Both the position numbers and the translations under genes were made by a program. A stretch of DNA of 64,000 nucleotides from Coleophoma eucalyptorum (taxonomy: Eukaryota > Ascomycota > Leotiomycetes > Helotiales > Dermateaceae). Positions 35,429 to 46,960 of the stretch are shown here, in pieces. Each line of letters begins with the position of its first letter. The stretch's first letter is position 1. The stretch is from NCBI GenBank assembly GCA_026120035.1, contig JALRME010000006.1:1116001-1180000 (forward strand). The letters are read 5' to 3'. The notes beneath the pieces are model-generated. The model was not told the DNA's origin, did not search any database, and worked only from the letters and a program-made list of their open reading frames with translations.

Positions 35429-36809
35429 ATGCCCAAGTTATGGTTCTGATTGTGGTTGCTGTGGTCTTTTCTACTAAAGGATCCCGACTGGTAGAGTGTG
35501 CTCACTCTCCTGTCGCTGACTGTCCTGTCGCTGCACGTGGGCGTTCCCGAGAGAGAACATCGAAAGTGGAAAGGAGGGAGTAAAACAACAAAGGACGTTG
35601 ATAGCGTCAGCAACAGTCACGGGTCGGCGTAATCCAGGGGCTTTTGCACTATATTTGACGAAGAGGCCGTGTTCAGCTTTTGTCACTTGCGTTCAAAGAG
35701 CTTCAGTTCAGGTTAGTCTCACTTGACATAGTCTTGAATGATTATTCAACTGGATTTCTAGATAACTTAGATATCCTTTGTCGTTATTTTAGCATCGGGC
35801 GTAGAATTGTAGCACGAGGGCTCTCATTCATTTCGGGGGTGCAAGTGCATGCATCGCTAAGCTTCCCAAGCGCTTCCCTGGTCAGGAGCTGCAAGGGTCT
35901 TTAACTATAACGTGCCATCTTAACCTCAGGTTCACAGGCGTCTTTTCTTCCACCAACAAATCGGTGAGTAAACTGCTCGCTTCGCTCATATCATCCCAGC
36001 CGCATCATCCTCTGATACCCAATGCATCGATGTATTTTTTCCTGCAGTGGTAGGTCGATACGGGCATACACCACGACGAGTCTCCCTCTTTGGGAAGCGG
36101 AAGCACATCGACCGTTGCCGCTACCCCACAATCTGGTCATTTCAGGATGAACACCAGTGCAGATCTGCACCGCCTGATTGGCTCGTCAACACGTGAAACA
36201 GCAGCCTCTATATACTTGCGGATAGTTTTTGCACGGATTTTAGAAGCTCCAGACACAATGAGATTTTCGCCGGGCTCAAGGGGCTGCAACCGCCCAGGAG
36301 AGACCCCGTCGCTGCAAGTCGGATGCCGTCGGATGCAGTCGTATCCATGGCAAACGAGGCAAACGAGTGCAGGCCATGACCCAGAGGAGCCAGAAAGCAT
36401 CCCATAGATCCGCTTTTCCTCCTTCCAGTCCAATGCCTCCCGCCAAGCTGGCCACGTTTAATCCCTATATCTGATGCACGACGCTTCAAGGACCTTAAAA
36501 AAGCATCTTCGTCGGTTCATCAGATGAATTGTTTCCAATATCGAGCGCAAGCTATGACTGGTCTACCGTTGCGTCATGAGTTTCCGAGAAACAGCAGATC
36601 CCACGAAACATGGTTCCTTGATCTTCGTCGTGTGGCTCGTCGGTACATCGGCAGTTTGCTCTGCCCATATTATATAGCAATGGCCTCCCTTCTCCCCAGG
36701 AGTCTGGATCTGGTCTTGTCATTCTGGTCTTCACCATTCTCTAAGTTCATTCTTTTTTTGCCCCGGCGGCATTGTACATTCGTTCATTGACTGAATTTAT
36801 TCCTCCATC
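35429..36809. other. Intergenic, promoter of the GH5 gene
   Basis: A divergent region of about 1.4 kb between GrpB (-) and the mannanase gene (+). A TATTATATAG element at ~36668 lies about 140 bp before the mannanase ATG. No gene is seen. Confidence 0.45.
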
Positions 36810-38473
36810 ATGCGTTTCTCGTCTCTACTCTCTGCCTCTGCCGTATTGGCCTTGGCTGCTGCTGAAAATGCAGCCTATGATCAGTGTGGTGGTACAAACT
36901 GGACGGGAGACACTACCTGTCCTTCAGGCTATTACTGCTTCGAGTCCAGCGAGTGGTACTCCCAGTGTGTTCAGGGCACCGGTAAGCGATAGATCAGTCA
37001 ATCTGAACTAGAAACGGACAGCGCTCTAATCCAAGGATGATTGATCAGGGACCTCCAGCGCTGCTTCTAACGGCACCATTGCCGTTGCCACTAAGAAGGC
37101 TTGCGTCAAATCCGCTACCAGCACACCTTCCATGACCACCAAGGTCTCGTGCTCCAAGTCCGCCTCTGCCACCGCCAGCACTGCAGCCGCAGCCAGTTCC
37201 GCTGCTGCTGTGGCCGTGGTCAGCACCGGAGCCAGCGCCAATACCTCCACCAGCTCTTCCGCTTCCACTTCCAACTCATCCAGCATTTCAGGATTTGCCA
37301 GTGCATCCGGCAGTGTCTTCAATATCAATGGCGAGACAGGTTACTTTGCAGGCACCAACTCTTACTGGATTGGTTTCCTGACCAACGACTCGGATGTCGA
37401 TCTTGTCATGTCCCAACTTTCTAGCGTAGGTGCTTGGCTCTGATTTGAGGGCGTCGCTAATTTGAGTCCAGACTGGTATCAAGGTTCTCCGTGTCTGGGG
37501 CTTCAACGATGTGACCACCACACCTACCGACGGTACGGTCTGGTTTCAATCCTTCGTCTCTGGTGCTACGGCACCCGTCATCAACACCGGTAGCGATGGA
37601 CTCGAGCGTCTCGACGTCGTGGTCAAGTCCGCTGAGGCCCATGGCATCAGCCTGATTATCAACTTCGTCAACAACTGGACAGACTACGGTGGAATGGCCG
37701 CTTACTGCAGCTACTACGGCCTCGATACCACTGACCCTTCGCTCTGGTACAACTCCACTGAGGCTCAAGCCCAATATCAACTCTACATCTCCACCGTTGT
37801 ATCCCGCTACTCCAACTCCACCGCCGTCTTCGCATGGGAGCTTGCCAACGAGCCACGCTGCACCGGCTGTGACACCAGCGTTATTACCAACTGGGCCACC
37901 ACCACCTCCGCATACATCAAGTCTCTCGACTCCAACCACATGGTGACCATGGGTGATGAGGGCTTCGGTCTCGACACTGGCTCCGACGGCTCATACCCAT
38001 ACACCACCGGACCAGGCTTGAACTTCACCGCCAACCTAGCCATCCCCGACATTGACTTCGGCACTTACCACTTGTACCCTGAGAGCTGGGGAACCAGCGC
38101 CTCCTGGGGTAACGGCTGGATCGAAGCCCATGCCACTGCCGCCGCCGCCATCGGAAAGCCCGTCATCGCTGAGGAGTATGGTTACAGCGCCAACGTTACC
38201 GTGCAGACCAACTGGCAGGCTACCGTCCTCGACACGGAGACCGCTGGTGACATGTACTGGCAATTCGGGACCACCTTGTCCTCAGGCGAGACATCCGACG
38301 ACGGCAACACCATCTACTACGGCTCCGATGCGTACACCACCATGGTAAGTCCTCCTACTGCCGCCCCGGCCCCTACACCCCCTTCAGAGATAGATAGCAT
38401 GCTGACTTTTCCCCTTTTTCTGTAACAGGTCACGGATCACGCTGCTGCAATGAACGCAAAGACCGTCGCATAA
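36810..38473 (+). CDS. Secreted endo-beta-1,4-mannanase-like GH5 enzyme with N-terminal CBM1
   Basis: Exons 36810-36981, 37049-37425, 37472-38344 and 38429-38473 give 488 aa. Order of parts: signal peptide (~1-18), CBM1 cellulose-binding module (~21-56: [20 protein letters not shown] with four Cys and the aromatic face Trp/Tyr), a Ser/Ala/Thr linker rich in O-glycosylation sites (~58-150), then the GH5 catalytic barrel starting [17 protein letters not shown]. Catalytic residues: the acid/base Glu in [10 protein letters not shown] and the nucleophile Glu in [17 protein letters not shown] is the usual active-site strand. This layout matches fungal GH5_7 endomannanases that cut galacto/glucomannans. 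The enzyme acts outside the cell; together with the acetylesterase 31 kb away it points to plant cell-wall use. Confidence 0.92.
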
Positions 38474-39081
38474 TCGGGAGGTTCTTCATCGTGTGGGGTC
38501 CCTTTTTGACTCCATGGCTTGAAAAGTCACTCGCACCTTGATTTTCTCACTTCTTTATGTATATACTTTAGTCCTGAAATCTCGGAATATATATATCTGT
38601 CCGAACATCTACCTTTGCCCATAGATGCTCACGTCTGAAAGTGATGAAGTGGGTGTACTGCTGTGATGAAGAGTAATTGATCATATCTGCAGCACCACCA
38701 GCAGCAGCAGCATCTCTGCTGATTTTACGTCTTGGTCTGATTTGATATACTACTACTCTGCGATTCATTGATAGTTGGACCAAACCGCCCATTACAAGCA
38801 AGTCGTAAGATGCTCCATTTTCATGTAATAATTTTCAAAGGAATGCATTTATGAGCCTTTCCCTGCCCACTTATCAGTACATCAAGTGGTCTTCGGGGTA
38901 TACAACATCAAGTACCAAACTCAAACGAAAAAAAAAAGGACCATAAACCGTCATAACGTACACTTCCGCCCTGATCATAACCCCAAAACCCATACCGGTC
39001 AAAAAGCCTCCTAAAAAATATATTTAACGCCAAACTCCCACCTCCTCTCGTAGCCCCTCCCCGCCGCCCAAATACCTTGCG
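38474..39081. other. Convergent intergenic region
   Basis: 3' flanks of the mannanase and of the small Cys-rich gene on the other strand. A short A-run lies at ~38927. No gene is seen. Confidence 0.4.
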
Positions 39082-39303
39082 CTAAACCGTCTTCTTTTCT
39101 TTCTTCCCCCTTGCGCTCTTCATCCGCTGTGCGATCTTGTGCGCGGGCATAGCACAATGCTCGCAGTCCTCGCCCACGTGGATCTTCTGCCAGATGCTCT
39201 TCTTCTTGCACGGAGTCTGGACCCGGTTCCCGGCTGTGCAGAACTTGCCCAGCGCGTGGGCTGTGTGCTTGCAGGTATAGGCATGTTCGTACCAATAGCA
39301 CAT
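39082..39303 (-). CDS. Small Cys/His-rich basic protein, conserved-type hypothetical
   Basis: 73 aa from ATG 39303. It begins MCYWYEHAYTCKHTAHALGK and continues with further Cys at about positions 22, 31, 48 and 51, including a CEHC pair, and ends in a lysine-rich tail. The MCYW...C.H pattern resembles small fungal proteins that may bind zinc; I know no assigned function. The ORF is open further upstream to 39660, but a good acceptor (TCTTCCAG) sits directly before this ATG, so upstream sequence is more likely 5' UTR with an intron. If the longer reading were right the protein would be 192 aa. Confidence 0.5.
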   Translation of the reverse strand: MCYWYEHAYTCKHTAHALGKFCTAGNRVQTPCKKKSIWQKIHVGEDCEHCAMPAHKIAQRMKSARGKKEKKTV

Positions 39304-42216
39304 TCTGGAAGAGAGGACAGATGGGGCTGCAAATAAAAGAAGATTGTGAGTTTTTGATGGCTTTGTTGTCGATGGAGGTTGGATGGGTGAGGGACAGCTT
39401 GTTTCTTGAGTGATGTGATAGAGTTCTGATATAAGTCGTACGAGATCAAATGTGGTGCTCGCGCAATAATGGGATAAGAATAGCTCGGAAGAGCAATGGT
39501 TGCCGTCCTGCGGGAAGAACATGATCTTGACCATTCTCTCAGAGTGCACACACTTCTTATAGTCCTGATCTGTCATCGTCTGCTCCCATGTACTCAGGAT
39601 ACAAACGTCCAGCGACAAGCTCCCGGCTGGTTTTCTGGGATTTTTGCTTGCTAGTGACATGTTATCTGAAATATCTCACGATGTTGTTTCAAATGCTCAT
39701 TCTCACAAGTGATAGGACGAACTGTCGTCCAACCAATCATCTCATAAAGGAACGTTACCTACTTGTCCTACTATCTGCTCGTTTCTCACTTGAGAACATG
39801 TAGTGCCATGTGGTTATGTACTTCAATTGCATCTGAAGTCTAACTCGTCCCGACAATTTCAAGAGAAATGCAGGTTAAGCAGCGGAATATGTACTCTTGA
39901 CTTCCGGCGGCTATGGAGAAGTCGGGGTCCTTCGAATCTAGAGCCCCCTCTAAGCTCCATGTCAAGACCCTTCAAGCAAGTATCCTTAGCTCGATTTCGG
40001 AGCACTTCCGGACGAGTAGCTTCACCAGGAGGGAACCTAATCTCATAGAAAATGGGTCTGTAGGGCTGATGGAACAAATATCGGGGTCAATAAAAGATCG
40101 GCAGCCTGCTTTGATTGAAGCAAAATTGCTGTTGATACGGCTTCTCGCAGGAGTAGAAACAGTATTAAGTGATTTCGCGTGTAACCGAGCTTTTAGTTAT
40201 ACGAAACCTTCCCTGTAGTTGTACAAATCTTGTCCTCTTCTGGCATGCCTACGTCTCAGGAACCCTCCCTTATTCCAACCTGGCGTCTTGGTACATCTAC
40301 GCGCGCGGTTTCGCGTAATGTTCGTGATTCTTCAAGGTCCAGTACCACCCACCCTGGAAATACCCTTTCACCGCCAGTCCATGCCGCGGCTGTCGGCCAA
40401 ACTCTCTTCCCAGCCATGGCTTCGGTAAGCCATGTGAGGGCAGTGAAAGGAAGGCCGCAGGAATGAAGGCCAAGTGCATTTATTCAAACGATTGAGCTGA
40501 GGTCATAATCGATGCGCTGGCACCATGAGCTCTGCTTGCCTTTGAATGTCTTAGAGGTTGGGTATAGACACTCGTCAGACAGTGTTGTTGAATGTTAACA
40601 TGGCTCACAAAGGAGCCATGCCACGAATCCCTGTTGCTTCCTCCTCGCCGTGCTTTTTACGGTATGCCTGTGGGATGTCTTGCAGGGAATTCGCATGGTT
40701 GTCAGTCGGTTCTTCATCCAGTGAAAGTGGTAAAAGCTATGAGAGCCCTACTCTACTGCACGACAAGCTGCAGGACGCTCTGCAGCCGTGCAGGTCCACA
40801 ATATAGCATCTCAAATATTTCAGTAGCTACAGTAGAATAATGTGAAGGTTGGTTACACATTGGACATCGCCATCATGAATGTTGCCAAAGTCGATCGATC
40901 ATGCAAACCCCAGAGCTCACAAGATGACCCTTGGCGGACTCAGCCAGCCAAATTTGGCCATTAAACCCGTGACTCTCCCAGCTTTGGGGGCCTGCGCTGC
41001 CACGTATCGTGCATGTTGCCAGCTTCAGAGCCAACACGCCAACAACACCATGCAGCTACAGCTGTCCGCATTGCATCTAGATCATACTGTCGTTTATGAG
41101 CTGACGGGGCCAGGCTTAGCTGCATGAGTGCATAAGAGAGGGGCTGCAGGTGCAGGTATTGAAGCAATATCTGGACTGGAAACTTGTTCTTTCACGCGCG
41201 CCTGTCTGTCTTTTGCTTTCTGGTTCCTGGCCGATTCTCCTTTCGTGCTGGGGCTTATTTTTTTGGCTGCTGAGTTGTATTTGCGACGTGTTTGCCCTGT
41301 CTTGACGCTCGTTCTATCGTGGCTAGCAAGCCCAATTCATCTGCTCGATCTATGCGCGTCTGATTCCTGAGCTTCTACACCTATTTGGCCTTTCCATTGA
41401 GCTTCGGAGGCAACAGTACGAGCTCTAGTCTATTCTGGTCTGGTCGTAACCGTGATCGTGGGTCGACTCCAGTTTCCACTCTCCAGTTCCAAGGTCCAAG
41501 ATCCCTCAGACCATCGTCACCGTTTCACCGCCTTTTGACAACCACCTTGTCTCAATCCCACTTCGTTCTTTTCTAAGAAGTCGAAATGCTTTGTGCGCCA
41601 TCTGAATTTCTGTTCGAAGGATCAAATAGTTCGCGGAGTTGTGTTTGCTGAGAAGTCCAGTGGGTGGTGGTGGAGGATTGTTTGTTTGATTGACTGCAGA
41701 CGGGCCGAAGACATTATCAATTGAGCTGAAGGACTCTTTCCGTGATAAGTGGTCAGTCCAGTCCAATTGAGTGGTATGATTGGGAGAGATTTGCTGGACG
41801 CAACTTGCTCTTCCCAGCCAGAATTGTGCTGATGCTTTGCGCGCAGTAAGGGGTGTTTTGGGGGGTTCTCATCGAACTCGACACTGAAGACGGGCATTGC
41901 CTAGTAGCGCATACGAACTTTTGACATTGGTGACTGTTTCTCCTCAAGGGTGAATCTGTGTATAGGATTCGATTGTAAATATTTATTTGAAAGGGTATTT
42001 TGGTGTTTTAGTGGTCAGGAACAGGAACAGGTTCACCCAAAGCTGCATATACCGACACGCTTCCTCCGACCTGACATTCAAAATCCGCCACGACCAAAAT
42101 ACAACAACAACAACTGTCGAGGCAGCGAGGCAGCGAGGCAACTGACGACTAATCATCTCAGTGCAGTGTTAAGGGCCAATTCGATCTTGGTGAGTTCAAG
42201 ATAATTTCCTACTCCT
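39304..42216. other. Gene-poor stretch
   Basis: About 2.9 kb with many short ORFs on both strands but no supported gene. The part from 41950 is likely 5' UTR/promoter of the 14-3-3-like gene, with AACAACAACAAC and a GCAGCGAG triplet near 42100-42140. Confidence 0.5.
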
Positions 42217-43407
42217 ATGCATTCACTTCAACCGAACAACAGTATGGCATCAACACCAGAACTCAAGTTGAAATTCATGCGAATGACGCCTACGGGTGTT
42301 TGCTTCTACACCAGAAGGATGTTGGGTGAAGCAAGCGCTAATGAAGACAGCTTCGAGTCCCGAATCAACAAAAAGCACCAACTTCTACTTGACTTTGAAC
42401 ACCATCTGCGCGTTCTCAAAGCTCGCAAAGACTACTGCACAATCCTCTTCGACCCAAACGACAACCGACCCGTCACTGTCAAAGACAACATGGCTTCCTC
42501 GGAAGTTGATATGAAGTTTCTTGGGCAGTTTGCAAAAAACATCGAGATGGATCATCCATTCCTATCTCAACGCCTATTTACCATCATGGGAAATCTAGTT
42601 CAACTCTCAGACAAAGTTATCAAGGCCCGCAAGCTACGAAGACTCGATACGACACGGGACACCCCCTCTATTGATCTCTATTGTCGTATCATCTGGTATG
42701 CGCGCGAGGGGCTTGCTCTACTTGAGCAGTATGTTCTACCCATGATCGACAAGTACGGCGAGCTAAAGGTCTTGGCCTACAAGTTACGCGCTTCGTATTA
42801 TCACCTCTACGTACTCTTTCATAACCAACCAGCAATCACCGTGCACACCGCAAATCCTCAGGTCCAAACTCCCCCCGGCCTCGTATCACCACGGCATCTC
42901 GACAAAGGCAAAGGCGTTGAGAGATATGGCGAGGAACCAGATATCTATCGGCCTGGTTCCGTGCAGCCAACACACCAACTTGAAGGAGGACCCGTAGGCG
43001 GCGAGATGCCACAAGTCACAAATACGGCCAACTTTCTAGTCCCTGCACGAGACTTTCGACCAATTGCGATGGCCTGTTTTCGCGAAGCCACTGCACTTTC
43101 GGAGCGACTCCTCTGGGGTTCTCATCCTCTGCGGTTATCTGTGAAAGTGGAGTATGCAGCTTTCCTGTATGATTGCATGCACGATAGGGATGGTTCAAGG
43201 CAACTGGCTAAGGTTACCATTGCGGAGGTGTATAATGCTCAAGAGGGTATGGATGACGATATGTTTGAGGACGCAGCAGAATTGGTGGGCATTCTCGGTC
43301 GAATGATGAAGAGAGGAACAACACCTGCAGTTGGAAGCACACCTGAATCCGTACGAACCCTCAGACCTGGAGTTCCCTATACCCCTGGAATGGACAACCC
43401 TATCTGA
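42217..43407 (+). CDS. Highly diverged 14-3-3-like protein
   Basis: A single exon of 396 aa from 42217; the ATG at 42244 (MASTPEL) gives 387 aa and may be the true start. The C-terminal third carries the recognisable 14-3-3 helices: FREATALSERLLWGSHPLRL, then VKVEYAAFLYDCMHDRDGS, LAKVTIAEVYNAQ and DAAELVGILGRM, which parallel the canonical helices 7-9. The N-terminal two thirds have CRIIWYAREGLALLEQYVLP and LAYKLRASYYHLYVLFHNQ, the counterpart of the helix that normally contains the phosphoserine-binding Arg-Tyr pair; here His-Leu stands there. A ~70-residue low-complexity insert (about 212-275) separates the two halves. Canonical 14-3-3 proteins are ~250 aa. It probably keeps the fold but may not bind phosphopeptides in the usual way (inference). 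Confidence 0.7.
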   Translation: MHSLQPNNSMASTPELKLKFMRMTPTGVCFYTRRMLGEASANEDSFESRINKKHQLLLDFEHHLRVLKARKDYCTILFDPNDNRPVTVKDNMASSEVDMKFLGQFAKNIEMDHPFLSQRLFTIMGNLVQLSDKVIKARKLRRLDTTRDTPSIDLYCRIIWYAREGLALLEQYVLPMIDKYGELKVLAYKLRASYYHLYVLFHNQPAITVHTANPQVQTPPGLVSPRHLDKGKGVERYGEEPDIYRPGSVQPTHQLEGGPVGGEMPQVTNTANFLVPARDFRPIAMACFREATALSERLLWGSHPLRLSVKVEYAAFLYDCMHDRDGSRQLAKVTIAEVYNAQEGMDDDMFEDAAELVGILGRMMKRGTTPAVGSTPESVRTLRPGVPYTPGMDNPI

Positions 43408-44062
43408 ACGATAAATACCTGTTGCGTTAATATTCTGTGTTTGTATATTCTGGAGTAACAACATTCCTGTTAAAAGAGAGAAAATGTTCTCAAAACTCGA
43501 AGCTTCTCAGCACCACACCCAAAAAATACCCAAGCTTCTTGGCGCATGGTTGTTCAATAGCCAAGCTTATGGCGTTCGTCGTTTTATTTGTCTACGAAAG
43601 CAAAAAGAGAAGCTTCATTGAGGCCCGACTGTATTATCAAATGTTTGTGTGCGAAACGAGGGAGGGAAGGGAGGGATTGGAAGGCAGAGTAGAGAAGTGG
43701 ATCAGATCCGAAGGGGATTAACAGAACTGCGGATGGATGGATGTACTTATTTCTTTTTCATGCAAATACCCCACAACGTTGTTGCGATATTTGATTTTGT
43801 AACTTTGCTGTCTCTCTATATTTAATAGTGCGCAAAATGGAAAGGCATAGAAAATTCGTAGTAATATGTGTGGAGTGGGGAGTTTGATTATTGGCTTTGT
43901 AAGTACCAGGAGCTCAATGGAGGTCCCCAACACTAGGCCACACACGCAAAGCCAGAAAAGAAAGATAGCCACTGTACGCCTTGAATGTTCCCGCCTCCAC
44001 AGGTCATGGGCCCCCACACCCAAGACCCACCCCATCCCCAGCTATATTACAAACCAGCCAAA
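43408..44062. other. Convergent intergenic region
   Basis: 3' flanks of the 14-3-3-like gene and the Myb-like gene. No gene is seen. Confidence 0.4.
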
Positions 44063-45153
44063 TCAAAGAGCAACTTCATCATCCTTGAACTTTTTCTCAA
44101 TAATACTCGCAATGACCATTCGTCCGGTCCAGTTGAAGAACCCAGCTTGCATGTGCTGCCACTTGTGGCTCTCATACCGCTCCTTTAGCATTTCGAGGAC
44201 TGCGCAGTCGTCCTGTGTCCAGATGTCGTCGGGCTTAAGCGGTTTATCTGCTGCTGGCGTGACTGTACTGGTGGTAGTTGTATCTTGCGTGTTGGTACTT
44301 GGTACTCCAGATATTTCTTCTGGAGGGGAGTCTGACTTGCTTGGCTTGTCTACTTTCTTTTGCGCTTTGGGATCCCTTTCCCTATCTCCTTCCGCTCTAT
44401 CCTGCTCTGTTTTTTGCAATTCCTTGAATCGATTCTGAACATCTTTCTTGCTAGCACCGACCTCGATCGCGATGTCCTTCCAGGATTTGTTCTCGCTCTT
44501 GAGCTTTGTGATCGTGGCATCTTGCTCTGCGGTCCAATCTCCTTCTTTCCACTGTCCTGGCATCTTGACTTCTTCTTCTTTCTCCTTCGTCGCCGCTGCT
44601 AGTTTAGGGGCCTCTTCAACTTTTCCGGCTTCTCTAGCTTCAGGATTCTTCTTCTCTGCGGCTGTTACCTCCCCCTTCTTCTGTTCTGTCTCCTTCTTGC
44701 TATCGTCCTTTTTCTCTGCGCCGTCTTCCTTCTTCGCTTCTTTAGATGCAACGATATTGATCCCCGCGTTCTTGTTCCTGACGCGTAGAATGACCTTTAC
44801 CTTCCCGTCTTCAGTAACACTAGTTGACTTACTGCTGGAATTCGCTTTGAAGATCTGTTTCTCGCCCGTCTATCCATAGCACGTCAGTCATGGGCACGCG
44901 AAGCTTGGAACAGACTATATGTAAAAGTATGAAGCCGCAACCTCCCGCGATATGAAACAAAATATAGACTTACACGCTTGTTTGTCAGTTGGATCCGGCC
45001 ACTATCTAGCTTCTTGGCTGAGTAATGAGCCTCCTTACTGGGCTCAGGCTCGGCTTTTGGCTTTCTCTCAGCTGGATTCGTCGACACCAGTGGACCGCCG
45101 AGGATGTAGTTTGTCAGGGAGACCTTAGTTTTACGTGAATTGTTACTTGCCAT
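44063..45153 (-). CDS. Myb/SANT-like domain protein with charged low-complexity middle
   Basis: Exons 45153-44974 and 44869-44063 give 328 aa. The N-terminal 60 residues are basic (SRKTKVSLTNYILGG start). After the intron a Lys/Glu-rich stretch (~85-145) precedes GQWKEGDWTAEQDATI and SWKDIAIEVGASKKDVQNRF, a helix-turn-helix pattern with spaced Trp like a Myb/SANT repeat. A Thr/Ser-rich linker leads to a second helical block, DDIWTQDDCAVLEMLKERY, resembling another Trp-containing three-helix unit without the basic recognition helix. It is likely nuclear. The architecture is common in uncharacterised filamentous fungal proteins; a DNA- or chromatin-related role is inference. Confidence 0.72.
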
Positions 45154-46123
45154 TATGTTGGAGGTACTTGAAGGAATTTTGGTGAGATAATGAATGAGGG
45201 TGATTGTAAGTTTTTGATGGTGAATAAAACAATTGAATGTGGTAGTGTCGGATATAAGGAGGCTTATGATGAGATTTCAGAAGTACCACAGATGGTTTGC
45301 GTAAAGTGTCAGAGATTTCATATGCGGAGAGGTTAATTCTGAGATGAGGAGGTGATGAAAGTGATGAGATTATGAATACATGGTAGCCCTGCCTGGAAGT
45401 CGGGAGCAGCACTTGTCTAGTTGGACAGACAAAATATTCACTTTCAGTTACGCCATGGCTGCATTTGGATACCGGGAAAACGCAATATCATCACAAGATA
45501 GGATAGCACTTGGGCTACTTATCTAACTGTCTGTTCTTTCTCCGTCTTGGGACTGATATGAAAAATGGTGTATTCCCTCCCTAGACAGTATACCATATCA
45601 TACAATTTGAATTAGTAAAACGGAGACACTTGAAACCCAACCGACTGATAAAATTCAATAACCAAAAGGCAGTAGTGAGTGCTATGGCGCAGAAATAGAA
45701 CCTTGTAAGGAATTGTGTTTTAAAGGCTTTCGGTGCCGTCTTTCACTCAGACGCAGCTACAGTAACTGATAACGGTTTGCTATGGAAAGAACAGTAGAAT
45801 GGACTCGTAAATATATTCGAGAACTTTTCCTATCAACCGTACTTTTGATAGACTCAAGGCGCATACGATAGATTCCCCGATATAGCTACACTTTCAAACC
45901 AAAACACCGAGAAAAAGAACTATTAGTCAAACATGAAGAGGACTCAGCGAGTTGAAACTGAGACCTTAGTATTATGTCACGTGATTATGCACTAAAAATC
46001 TTGGCAGTCCCGCTTCACACACACGATTTTCGCAAATCTCTCCGCTTGAATTTCAAACTTCAACGACAAATACGCAAATCCTCACCATTAGAATATTCGC
46101 CATTCTACTGGAAGACTGTCATC
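45154..46123. other. Divergent intergenic region, ribosomal gene promoter
   Basis: Between the Myb-like gene (-) and the uL1 gene (+). The pyrimidine-rich stretch around 46000-46110 probably includes the transcription start of the ribosomal gene. No gene is seen. Confidence 0.45.
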
Positions 46124-46960
46124 ATGTCGAAAATCACAGTCGGTATGTCATGATGTCCCTTCTCATCCATCTCACTTGCGCGCGACAGTGTGCTAATAAT
46201 TTGCCACAGCCGGAGTGCGTACCAACGTACAAAGTCTTCTTGAGTACTCTCTCGAGACCAAGAAGAGAAACTTCCTCGAGACCGTCGAGCTCCAAATCGG
46301 CCTCAAGAACTATGATCCTCAACGTGACAAGCGTTTCTCTGGAACCATCCGTCTCCCAGTCGTCCCCCGCCCAGGAATGTCCATCTGGTACGTTTTCGAA
46401 ACAATACACAGACAAAGGAAGGAATGACAGCAGGCTGACTGGAATCTAGCATTCTCGGTGACCAGCACGATATCGATCGTGCCAAGCACGGTGGTGTTGA
46501 CGCCATGTCCGCTGATGACTTGAAGAAGCTCAACAAGAACAAGAAGTTGATCAAGAAGCTCGCTCGCAAGTACGATGCTTTCGTCGCTTCCGACACCCTC
46601 ATCAAGCAGATTCCTCGTCTCTTGGGTCCCGGTCTCTCCAAGGGTAAGCCTTTGCTATCAAGTTACACCAGCGATTATTAACTAACGCGACTTTCAGCTG
46701 GTAAATTCCCAACCCCAGTCTCCCACAACGAGGACCTCAGCGGCAAGATCAACGAGGTCAAGTCCACCATCAAGTTCCAATTGAAGAAGGTCTTGTGTAT
46801 GGGTGTTGCCGTCGGAAACGTCGGCATGACTGAGGACCAATTGATCTCCAACATCATGTTGGCCATCAACTACCTCGTCTCTCTGTTGAAGAAGGGATGG
46901 CAAAACGTTGGCTCCTTGACCATCAAGGCCTCCATGTCTCCTCCTAAGCGCCTCTACTAG
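46124..46960 (+). CDS. RPL10A: 60S ribosomal protein uL1 (L10a)
   Basis: Exons 46124-46142, 46210-46387, 46450-46643 and 46698-46960 give 217 aa, the exact usual length of eukaryotic uL1. The short first exon encodes MSKITV plus one base, a common arrangement in fungal ribosomal genes. Conserved parts: [63 protein letters not shown] and the C-terminal [18 protein letters not shown]. The protein is part of the L1 stalk of the large subunit, contacting the E-site tRNA. Codon use is clearly biased to C-ending codons, as expected for high expression, unlike the surrounding genes. Confidence 0.98.

Noticed and set aside
37026..37328. 100-codon minus-strand ORF inside the GH5 gene
   Set aside because: Antisense shadow of the Ser/Ala/Thr-rich linker; composition is dictated by the repeats on the coding strand.
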